From Carettochelys insculpta (lineage: Eukaryota > Chordata > Testudines > Carettochelyidae), in the NCBI RefSeq assembly GCF_033958435.1, contig NC_134160.1, positions 9,163,001-9,227,000 on the forward strand: a stretch of 64,000 nucleotides of DNA, in the 5' to 3' direction. The stretch's first letter is position 1. Each line of letters starts with the position of its first letter. A program made the position numbers and the translations under genes. Of the stretch, positions 40,301-52,300 are shown one piece after another. The notes beneath the pieces are model-generated. The model was not told the origin of the DNA, ran no database searches, and saw only the letters and a program-made list of their open reading frames with translations.

Positions 40301-43300
40301 TTGACTGGTCCGAGTCCTGATAACGTGTACCAGACACAAATGACTAAGAGCAATTTTGTGTGTACTTATTGCATTCTGCTTAGATGCAGTTCTAGGAACT
40401 AGTGCTTGATTCTTCTAAGAAGATATCCTGCTGCCCTATGTCAGCTGCTTGGAAGCATCCCTCTCTCCTTTGCAAGAAGTCTGAGATACTCATCTGAGCC
40501 TGCGAATTGGTGCTGATCTCTAGGGTAATTCATTCTGGAGTCTAGCAGCACCAATGAGCATAACATCAGACATCTGCACTAAGTTCTCTGCAGCGTGACT
40601 TATGTCCTTGATGCTGTCCGGGGCAGAGTTTCACCCATATGCAAGGGTGGGGACTGGCGCCTTTCCTGGCTGAGGGAGGAGGAGAAGGCCAAAGATAGAC
40701 GTTTCTGAAGTCTGAGAGTCTCTGTTTCCTGCTGAAGGCAGTGTTGGAAGCCAGGGCCTAACCCACTGCAAGGCTCAGCTGTCCCTCTTGGAATTTGGGT
40801 CACATCAGCGGAATTCTTGGCCTGCTAAGTGCAAAATACATAAATAAGAGAGAGGACCAGAGCATGGAGAGGGGCTGTCAGATCCGAGATGAGCAAGCTT
40901 TATATGCTGGGCCTCACTTTTCACCCCTGCTATTGGCAGGGTCCCCCACTCTGTCTAATGCAGTCCAAACCAATGGAAATGTCGGTTATAGTCATATGAA
41001 AAAACCCACCTTTTGGCCCATGTAAGACAAGTCTGTAGAATGTAAAAACATTGTTAATTGGTAGATAAATGCAGTGCTTTTTTTCCCCAGCAGCCTCAAC
41101 CTGTGGGCACCCAGCTGAGTACCGGCGCCTTCTTTTTTACAAAAAAAAAGCACTGTATAAATGTGAAGACACAGATGCAAAAACAGTAACAGATTTCACC
41201 ATTTTTAATGAGATGGATGAGCCTGAGCCCCAGCAGCCAGGCATGCTGCACCCCTCCACCTTAGGAAATTTCACCCCCCCCACCCCCAAGGGAACCCACC
41301 CGCAATTTGTGGACCCCTGAGGTAGGTGATTGCAGGCAACTGGGGAAAAAGCAAGGCAATACACCTCTGTGTCTATCTCTGCATGAGCTCTGGGTAGCGT
41401 GGTCAGTAGAGGGAAGTCCCCATAGACTGCTGCGTACTTGTCTGAACTCTTCTGGCCTACGTCCCCTCTGGGGAGCAGATGAAAAGCCCAGTGCATTTTC
41501 AGAGATGAATCACAGAGCAGTGGAATGGGCATTATGAGGGCTGTATGCCTTTGGGTTAGGGGAGTGACTTAACACCTGGGCCCTTCCCATTCCCGCAGCG
41601 CTGGTATGGCAGAATCATTGTAAACATTTTCAGGTTGCGCCATAGGTAGGCGAGTGCAGCATTGTACACCCACATCACAGGTACGGTCCAAAGCCGCCGG
41701 GCGTGTCATAGGAACTGGATCTGTTGCTTGAAGTAAATATCTGTCTCATTCCCCTTCTAGAGCATAGCTCTCGACCACCCTCTTTTTTCAGGTGTCAGGT
41801 TCTTGCCTTGCTTCCAACAGACCTTCCAAAAGCTTCTCTGCAGCCTTTGATTGTTCTCTATCTGCCTTGGCGCAGGAGGTGCCACCACCTGCTTCTCGAG
41901 CTGCAAGTGACAGGAGCTGAGCCTGCCAGGCTGCGTTAACTGGTGTTACAGGCAGCAGATGGAACCTAAATTGGTTTGGGTGATGTGGGGTTGTTAGTGG
42001 TCCTGCAGCCATCTGAGAACATGCAAAGCTCAGCAACAGAATGAGGGGCACTTACTGCTCTCGGCTTTGCCATGGGGGTGGGGTGGGGCTTACGTCCCTT
42101 TGCACGATGGGTGACTGTGGATCCGCAACAGACTGGCAGTGAGGAATATGATTGGCCTGACTGCCCCATCCCTCCTTCCCTTCTGTCTGTCTCATTTTCC
42201 CCTCACTCAGCAGAGCCGCTGTCTGCCTCCGGCTGCATGTAGTGTCTTTCCTGGGCTGCGAATGCTGCAGAACAGAACCGCCTGGGTCTGCTCCAATGGC
42301 AAATTGCACTTCTGTAGCACCTTCTCTCTGAGGCGCTCCCTTACCTTTCAGGCCAAACTGAATCGGGCCCTGCAAGCTGCCCCTGTGAGGTCTGAAAGCT
42401 ATGGAGTTTGGTGAGGCAAACTGAGGCCCAGAGTGGCTGTCATGACCCACTCCCAATGTTTAACAGTATTGATGCCAGTGCAGGAATACACCTGGTGAGC
42501 CCTGGATCAGTGGAAGGATCAGTACTCAGCTCTGCCCGCCAGGAGCAGTGAGCTGGAAGTTTCTGCTCGATCCCAGTCTGTTGTGTGGTGTAGGATGTGA
42601 CTGTGGGTCTGGCTAGAGCTGGTCTATGTGGTTAGCGCTGGCTGTGGGTATTGGTTGGAATGTGAATGATGGTCCAGCAGAGTTCGCTTCCTTTAGATGT
42701 GCAAGGGCCCAAGTAGCTTTGCCTCTGGCTTTTGAAAAGTGAATCTTTCAAACCAGTCCTCAACCAGCCGTCGGTGTAGTTTGAATGGTCTGTAGTTGAC
42801 TATCTTCGTTCGCGTGTCCTTGGCCAGTTAAGTAAGTCACCTTGCCAGGACATGGTTGGGGTTGAACCTCTCTAGTCCGGCACTCTCTGGTTCAGCAACA
42901 CCTGTAATCTGGCGGGATTTTGGTTAGCTGGATGACCACTTACCACGGGTGTGGCCAATTTTCCCAAAGCCCCATAAAGGTTGTTTCCAGCCACCAGTCT
43001 TGGCTCTCAGTGTTCTGTGCTGTCATTTACCCCAAATGTCTTCTAAGAATGCAATAAGCAGGAGAAGTGTCGGTAACGTGCTGGACAGTATTGACCTCTC
43101 ATGGTCTAGCAAATTCTGTGGCTCGGCACTGTTCAGGTCCCAAGGCTGCTGGACTAGAAAGGTCCAACTTGTACCAATGCCCAGTGGTGAATGCTCGTAG
43201 AGCAGCGCAGAGCCCCTGCGAATAGCAGCAGACGGCAACATTCGTGCAGGCCCAGAATTATTCTCTGCTGAAAATGACAAATTTCTTGGACACAACCTCG

Positions 43301-46300
43301 CTAAGAGAGAAGACAAAGCAGAACAAATGATTTGTTGTTCAGCCAGAGCTAGTTTTAATGCATTCATAGAAGTCTTCCTGCACCCTGTTGCTGTTGTCGA
43401 TAGTGCAGAGTCCTGCCAAGCCATGTTGTTCTTGTTATTTGATGGCTTTGTTTGCAGTTGTAAAGGGAGCAAAACAAGAGCTGGGGGGGAGAGGGAGCTG
43501 GATAAACTAGTAGAACTGTCCAAATTAAGCCCTACCTGCCTCTTTCTCCTCAAACCAGGAGACAGCCTTGAAATCTCTGGGGAATGAGGGACTTTTTCTC
43601 TTCGCCTCTCTGGACACCGACCACGATCTCTACATCAGCCCTGAGGAGTTCAAGCCAATAGCAGAGAAATTAACAGGTAGGTCATTTACCTTGGACGGTC
43701 AGTTGTGCAGGAAAGGAAAGGAAAACCGAAGATCTGAGCCCTGCACGTGCACGATGACTAATTATTGGTTTTTGTGCTGGCCTAGGGCTGATTTGCACAG
43801 GGAGGGGCTGCAAAGCTTTGAGTGTCTTTGGAAGGGCTTACGCACCAGCCACCACTTTCAGAACATGCGTGTTTTACAAGGCTGGAGCATCCAGGGTTGG
43901 ACTAGTAGAGTACATAAGTCACTTTGTCCAGGGCTTAAAGGGGATCTGGAAGGTTTGAATGCTATGGATACAGCTCAGCACTGGCTAGGCCAGAGCTATT
44001 TCATTTGCTTGTCTTCTGGCTCTCTCATGCAGTATTTAACATCTGGCAAATGTTTCTCAGCTCTGCCTTTCTGCATGAAACCCTGTGATATCCACATAAC
44101 ATGCCGGAGGAACTGAATTGGAATCCAGAATACTTCTCATAATGTAATGAAGTGGCTAATGTATTTATCTGCCCTCTGGTGGATGCAACGAAACAGTTCA
44201 ACTGTGTGTCATATGCCTTATATGGCTCTCAATTAAGGGGAGAGTCTCCTTTAATTCAAGTACGAGGGACTTGTACTCTTGAAGTAGATGACTCTCAGTT
44301 CGATCGCTAAGGGCTGTAACTTCCAGCATAGTCATAGCTGAGAGGTTCCAAGAGCCTGCATGTTAGACTGTTATAATTGTATGATCCTTTCCCTCTGGTG
44401 TTAAACTGTTGTTCCGTCTAGGTGTCACTCCTGTCTTTGAATTTGAAGAGGAAGAGACGCTGGATCCCAGCGGGGAGACGCTATCAATTGTTGCTAAATT
44501 CCAGCCCCTGCTCCTTGAAACAATGACAAAGAGCAAAGATGGTTTCCTGGGAGTAAGTGGCATACATGATATGCATGCATAGAATACCCACAATCCCAGG
44601 AAAGCCTAGGCGTGAACATATGGTGCTTATTTTTTCCATCCTTCCTTCTGTGAGCAGAGGTCAGGCTGGGCCAGTATGCACTGTTGTGGCATTTTTGCTG
44701 GTGGCATCACCAGTTTATGTGGCACTGACACAATTTTTTGTAAAATTCAGATTTACTTCCAGTGCTTGTGAATGTGAAGGCAACCCTCCACAGGTGACCT
44801 GGTGCAGCATTGTCTACTGGCATCTGCAAAACCATTTGAAATGATACCTTTTGAGAGGTATAAACTATCCCCATTGCTCAATGGGGTATTAACTCTGGTG
44901 TGTAAGGGTCTGCACCCTATATGTAACCATTTCCATGGCATATGTTGCTTTCTGTCCAAATACGTGCATAAGCAGTTTATTTTACTGCTGATTATTTTTA
45001 GCCATAGCTGGTGTTTCCTGTAAGCCAAGCACTTGAGTGTCCACCCAGGAGAGATTCAGGTGCCACCTAGCTGAATAGTAAAGCACCCACAAACATCCCC
45101 AGAGCTGGCAGCATGTGATTCTATTTGTGGTGCACATCCACACATGCTTGGGTGCACACAATAAAATTTATTCTGCCCATGGATGGAAAGAATTAGTGGG
45201 AACCCTGCCTGTAACTTTTAAGTATTGTGGATTTTGAGTGGCGCTTGTGCTTGGGGTGGAGTTTGAACAGAGTTCCACTTTCTCACACCCCAACATCTGA
45301 CCTCTGTACAATGTTATTACAAGCCATGGGCTGGTTGTGACGTGTTTCTCTTTGTAGGTTTCTCATTTTGCGCTCTCTGGCCTGCGGAACTGGACGGCCC
45401 CAGCCACTCCTGTGAGTGTGATGTTTGCCAAGCAGTTCAAAGCCTTTCTTCCTCCAAAGAATAAGATAGAACTTGGTGATCCCTGGTGGATAATCCCAAG
45501 TGAATTAAACATCTTCACCGGCTACCTTTCCAACAACCGATTTTACCCTCCAGCTCCCAAGGGCAAGGAGGTAAGAGCTCAATATGAACCATGATTTCTC
45601 TTGGGTGGATATGGCTTCTGATAGGTGCTTCCACTGTATTAATGTTGCAGTTTTCACATCTTAATGACCAGTGTGTAACCAGTATCACCTGGGGCTAGGA
45701 TCTTTTCAGATCTCACAGCCTGAGCACGGTCACCTCTGGTCAGTGCTTGGGCGGGAGACCACCAGGGTTCCCTGTAAGCTGAGTGCTTGGGTGGCCACCT
45801 GGGATAGATTCGGGTGCCCTCCAGTTGATTGGTAGAGTGCCCACAGCCAGCAACATGTGTTTCTACTGGCGGTGTACATCTGTACTTGCCTTGGTGTGCA
45901 TGACAAAATTCATTCTGCACATGGATGGAAAAAATGGGAGGGAACATTGGAGGCTGCCAAAGAAACATGTATGCCACGGGGAGTGGTGATGGTGGTGAAT
46001 TGGTACAGACCCATCAAAGAGGTTCTGCAGCCCCTGCTGGGAACCCTAGTGTAGACAGTTCGCTAGTTTCAGCCACTGTTTCCAACACCATGTCAGCTGT
46101 GTGTGTTTCTGCATTAGGGCTCCCTGTAGCTGATATTAGTGGAGTTGAGCTCCTCTCAGGCTGGGGCTACACGAGAACCATACCAGCAAACGTTCATGTT
46201 GGTTAGGGGCCTATGCTTTTTATAACATTTCTTTACCAATAAAAGCCTTAGTGTAGACACACATGACACTGGCAAGAGTGCTTTTTTCATAAGAATGGCC

Positions 46301-49300
46301 ACACTGGGTCAGACAAAGGTCCATCTAGCTCAGTGTCCTGTCATCTGACAGTGGCCAGTGCCAGATGTCCCAAAGGGCGTGAACAGAACCAGTAATCGAG
46401 TGATCCCTCTGCTGTCATCCATTCCCAGCCTCTGACAAACAGAGGCCAGGGACACTGTTCTGACCCATCTTGGCTAATAGCCATTGATGGACCCAACCTC
46501 CACGAATTTATCTAGTTCTTTTTTGAGCTCTGTTAAAGTCCTGGCCTTTGCAACATCCTCTGGCCAGAAGTCCACCTGACTACCATGTACTTACTGTGAT
46601 CGGGGACCCAGTGTACATGCGGAGGCTGTAGAGCCAACACCAGAGAAGAGAGGAAGAAGCAACAAAAGGCAGAGAGGAGTGGGCAGGGCTAGTTTCCACC
46701 TGAGTGCCTATGCTGGCCTGGGTTGGCTGTAAAGTCTAGTACAGCCTGGGATTCAGCAATGGTGGGAAGTCTCCACAAGGAAATTCCCTAGTGCAGATGA
46801 GGCTGTAGTTTGTCACTTCTCCATAAATCGATGTCCCAGCGCAGTGGTACGGTAGCTCCTGTGGGGGGTGTCATTCAGATGAGAGAGACAACTGAGAACT
46901 TTGTCCGTGATCTCGGAAGATCTAAGACATTTATTACACCAGTAGGGGATATCCACAAGGGCCAGGCCAGCTACAATACATTTAAGAAACAAAAACCCTC
47001 ATTTAGTCTCACTTGGGTAAGAGTCTCCACTCCCCCTCTAAAATAATTGTGTAAACTTAATGTGCCTTGCCTAACGGTGGTTCATGGTCTGCCCTCATGC
47101 CCTCCAGCCATTGGTGAATTGATTCTTGTATGAGGTTTATAAAACCAGCCTGTAAGTATGCCTCCCCCTCGGCGTTTGGGTAGCCTTTGGTACAGGCTGA
47201 ACCTCTCTTGTCTGGCACCCTCCGGACCTCACTGTTGCTAGACTAGAGAATTTGCTGGACCATGGGAGGTCAATATTGTCAAGCATATTACCAACACTTC
47301 CACTTTTTACTGGGCTCTTAAAAGTCATTTGGGGTAAATGAGAGCTAAACAACCGCGCAGAACACCAAGAGCCAGGACTCATGGCTGTAAACAAACTTTA
47401 CTGAACCATGGGAAACTTGGCCACACCCTTGTAAATGGTCATCCAGTTAAGTAAAATCAAGCCAGATTACACATGTTACCAGACGAGAGAGTGCTGGATT
47501 AGCGAGGGTCAGCCTCTACTCTTGGATTCAGGACATTCCCGTGGGTGATGTGTGTGATGACTTCGACTTGCAAACTTCATCAAAGTTTTGAACAGATATT
47601 GTTGATCAGTATGATGCACAGCATGTAATCCAATCCATTTGCAGTGCTCAGCTGCTGTGCTATGGAAAGACTGGCCATATAGCACAGTGTTTCTCAACCG
47701 GGGGCACATGTACCCTTGGGGGTACAGTGAGGTCTTCCAGCGGGTACATCAACTCATCTAATAGTTGCCTAGTTTTACAACAGACTCCATAAAAGCACTA
47801 GTAAAGCCAGTTCAGTAGGGTCTCAAAATTCACAAGGATTCAGGGTTGCGAACCCTCACGAATGTTGAATTTCACGAACATGGGGAAGATGCAGTTGCCA
47901 GTGCTCCCCGCCTGTAGCCAGGCTGCTGGCACTCCAGACCAGAGTCCCAGCGAGGTAGCAGCTGCTGGCACTCCCTGCCCCGGAGCCCTGGGCTTGCGAA
48001 TAATTGAATTCATGAACCTGAAGTTCGCAAATATGGGAATGTTACTGTACGATCTAAAAGTTAATTCAGATGTTGACTTGTGTCTATTGCTTCATATGCC
48101 TTGCACTGAAATAAAAGCATAACATTTCTGTTCCAATTCATTGATTTGATAAGATGGTAGCAAGTCAGCCAGTTTTCGGTAGTCGTCTTCTGTGATGTTT
48201 TTGTAAGTAGTTTTTAAGTGAGGTGTAACTTGGTGGGATGCAAAACCAGTCTGACTCCTGAAAGGGGACAATCATCTGGAGTGGTTGAATGGCAGTTGTT
48301 TCAAGACCTCAGATTACTTTAGGACCGTGTTTCTCAACTGGTGGTATGTGCACCCTGAGGGGTATATGAGAGAAGTCTGGGGGTATGTACAATTTTTTTT
48401 TTTTAAAAAGGGGTATTTTATTTTAAAAAAAAAAAAAAAGTCTAGAAAAACTGACTTAGAACACAATGGCTGTATGCTGCCATTCAGTGGATATAGTTTA
48501 TAGAAGGGGGGCAAAAAATGGAAGATGGTAATTGTTACCCAGATCCTAGTCATGTTAATCGGTCTATCGTCCTGGCCGTTCAGGGTAGCAGGTTTAGAAT
48601 TTTAGCATAACTGAGGCTTGCATCAAAAGTTGTCGCTCTATTTCCTTTGTTTGCTACCGCTCTAATACTTTCCCTAGGTTGTCATCCACAAACTCCTGAG
48701 CATGTTCCACCCTCGTCCGTTTGTAAAAACTCGCTTTGCTCCTCAAGGAGCCGTGGCTTGCATCCAGGCAATCAGTGAGTTCTACTACCTGGTCATGTTC
48801 AGGTAGGAACGGCCCAAATGATGCTGTGGGACAGCGGGGTGCAGGGTGTTAAAATGGGGCAACTGGTGCTGTTTTAATTTGAGCTGCATCTTTTTAAAGG
48901 CCTAACTCTTCCTCGCCCCTCCTGCCACCACCCCCACCCCCCCCGTTCAAAGTAGAATCAAGGTGTCTAATAGAATAAGGGGGTTGGGACTTTCACAATT
49001 GACCCGTTAATTATGTACAGCCTGTTTTGGTGGTGGACAAAACCAATGAAATGGGCTGTGGAGCCAAGGGGTCATGGGCCTGTCTTAGGCAGCCAGTAGC
49101 ACGTGGGATTTGATCAGACAGCGTGAGATCTGGGGAATGGGAAGGGGCAAACCTGGGCAGGCCCAGCTGGCAGCAGGGCCATGAGTTCCCTGTCCTCCAG
49201 GAACTCGGCCCAGGAGTAGCGAGTGAGCGTGCTGCTTAACTGATTCTGTTCCCCAAGTATACCCCATGTCTCTGTCACTGATGGCGCTGCCAAGCAGCTT

Positions 49301-52300
49301 ATAGAATCACAGAGCTGGAAGGGACCTTGAGGTCATTGAGTCCAGCCCCATGCCCAAGCAGGATCAACCCCAGCTAAGTCATCCCAGCCAGGGCTATGTC
49401 AAGCCAGGACCTAAAACCCTCTAGGGATGGAGATTTCACCACCTCTCTAGGCAACGCTCCAGTTTGCAGCGGAGAAGGGCGTGGCTCTTAGGGAGTGGCT
49501 TTGATTGTCTTATTTCCCTGATAGCTCCATTGATGGAGCCAGCACTTCTGTTTTGGTTTGAGCCAATGGGGCGTGAGACACTATTGCGAAATAAGTCCCA
49601 TCTGCCCCTGCTAAAAACAGACCCTCCCTTTTTGTCACTGGATGGACCAGTGGTCTCCAGGGGAGAGCAGGGCTGATGACAGGCTTTGCTGGGCCCAAGG
49701 TAAGGGGAGGGGAAGGGGAACAGTCTCAGCTTCTTGGCCCTGCAGAAGGGGCAGGGATAGGGGGCCAGCCTCTACCGCTAGCCCTCAGCCTGCCTGGACC
49801 AGACCACGCCGCACAGAGCTCTGGCCACTCTTGCTGCTGCAGCAGCAGCCCAGTGCCCCAGGCCCTTTTAAGTCGCTGGGCCCGGGAGAAACTGCCCACT
49901 TTGCCTGCCCTGTTGGTGTCCCTGGAAGAGCGTAACGCCTCCCGCTGAACTGGTTCATTTTGCAGACGGTTCTTATCCAGTCTCTTCTGTTCAGGTTCTT
50001 GTATCATGGAATGTAAGTCAACAGCATCAGACGAGGCAGGGCCAGGAGGCCAGACCTTCCCACTTTTTAACATGGGTGTAGTTTGGGGGAGCAGTGTTGC
50101 GCCCCCCCCAACTGCAGGCCTCAGGTGGGGCAGAGCTGCACTGATGGGGAGCGATGAAGTGCAGCCCTTCCCCTCTGCCTGAGGCTTGCAGCTGGGGGTG
50201 GGGGAAATGCTGCCCCCCTCAAACTACACCCGTGTTATAAAGTGGGGAGTCACGGCCCTGCCCCCTGATTCTGGCACTGGTGGGGTCCCCCACCATTTCT
50301 ACACAGGTTTCAGCACTCTTCACTGAGTGTCCCCACATGCACGTGAAACAGCATGACTAGCTCCTGGCACGCATGATCCGTTCTTTCTCCTGCTCTTTCT
50401 CTCTTGGCCAGGGCACCAAGGTTGATGAGTCTCTTCCTGTTTCAGGATCCACGCTGAGTTCCAGCTGAACGAACCCCCTGATTTCCCTTTCTGGTTTTCC
50501 CCTGGCCAGTTCACGGGCCACATCATCCTTGCCAAAGACTCCTCCCACGTTCGAGAGTTCAAGCTCTTTGTGCCGAACAAGAGGTAGGGGCCATCTCTCT
50601 GTCTTCGATATCCGCTGAGCAAAGACCTGAGAGTCGTTGGAAATGAGATCCAGAGCTGCATTGCGTGTCGCAGATCTAGAGGCTGCCCCGGCGCAGAGAG
50701 TAACATCTCCTGGCTGACAATACGAAAATGCATTGAGCGTTTTAATCAAGATTTGCCTCTCTTTGAGCCAGGTAGAGGTTGAACCTCTCTCGTCTGGCAC
50801 CTTTGGGACCTGACCGGTGCTGGACAAGAGAATTTGCTGGACTGTGGGAGTTCAATGTTGTCTCACACATTATCAACACTTCCACTGCTTACTGGGCTCT
50901 TAGAAGAGGTTTAGGGGTAAATTACAGCTAAATAACAGCACAGAACACTGAGAGCCAGGACTGGTGGCTGGAAACAAACTTTATGGGTCCAGGGGAAACA
51001 TGGTCCCGCCCATTGTATGTGGTTGACTAACAAAAATCCTGCCAGGTTACGTGTGTTGCTGGATGAGAGAGTTCTGGATTTGAGAGGTTCCACCTGTCTT
51101 ACTATCCCCATCATGCACAGGGGGTAATCAGAGCACAGGGAAATTAAATGACTCCTCTAAACTCTCTCACAAATCTGTGTCTGTGTATAAATTGGAGCCC
51201 CAGGGTTCTAGCCCATTATCCTGTGCTCCAGTTACCCAGTAACAATCTCTCTCCTCCACACTGTGCATAAATTATCATGTGGTTAATGTTCTCCGGTCAG
51301 GTTTCATTGTAACTTGAGACAGGGATCCCAGAGAGCTAGACCCTGTTCCTGGCTCTGTCACAGACTTGAAATTACTTTGGGATTTTTTGTTTTGCCAAGT
51401 TGCCTGAACTTCTGTGCCTGTTAAAATAAGGAATTTCTCCAGTCTGTGTATGAGGCTTAATTAGTATTTTGTAAAATGCTTGAAAAACTTTGGATGAAAT
51501 TACTAAATGTAATTGTGCTATTGCTAATTCATATTCCCAGGGATATCTGTCTAGCTACCCTTGAAAGAGTTCCAGGGATGGCTTAGTTTGCAGTCTGAGG
51601 TGAGGCTGCTGTTATGATTACTGTGCATGAAGCAGGCTGTTAAAAGCCCCCAAAGAGTCATGCAGTGCCTGCATTACATTACACACCTCCGGAGGGTTCG
51701 CATTTTGCAATAAATCCCTTGTAAATAAAAATAAAACAACCTCCACTGTCATCACTAAAACAGAGAACCCTTAATCGCAGTGGCAGGATGTTTTTAATAC
51801 AGCCACCGAGAACGCTTAGCTTCTCCCAGGATCTGATTTGTTGACTAGATAGACATACTTTAAAATGGTAATCACGTCTTGTGGCAGCTTGGAAACATCA
51901 GCGGAGGGGGAGGAAATCCCTGGTGTTTCCCACGTGTGTCTTGGTGCACTGGTGTCTGGAATAGTGTGACTCAGTTGCTTTGAAATATTCTTCTCTCGAT
52001 ATTTCAAAGGCCAGTGTGGTTTGTGTGCAGAGGTACACGCTCTCATTAGTTCTGTCCGGCAAGTGTCTGGAAGCATTTCAGGAGATAAAAGCTCCGATTT
52101 TTCTCAGACTCCAGTGGCTCGAATAGAAATCCTCTCTAGAGCGTTACTGGGTGACTGAGGGTTCTGGCAGTATGTTCATTATGGGGACTGTTTGCTTGCA
52201 CAAAAAGAATGTTCTCCAGCAATGGAAGTCCCAAGTTCTTAGGGCCTGGGAGGAGGAAGAATTTAAAAACATTCCCCCCACACCCCAAAAATATATTTAA

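Noticed and set aside
43023..43553. 176-residue minus-strand frame beside SELENON exon 2
   Set aside because: Its C-terminal part overlaps repeat family E and the rest is intron; no domain recognised.
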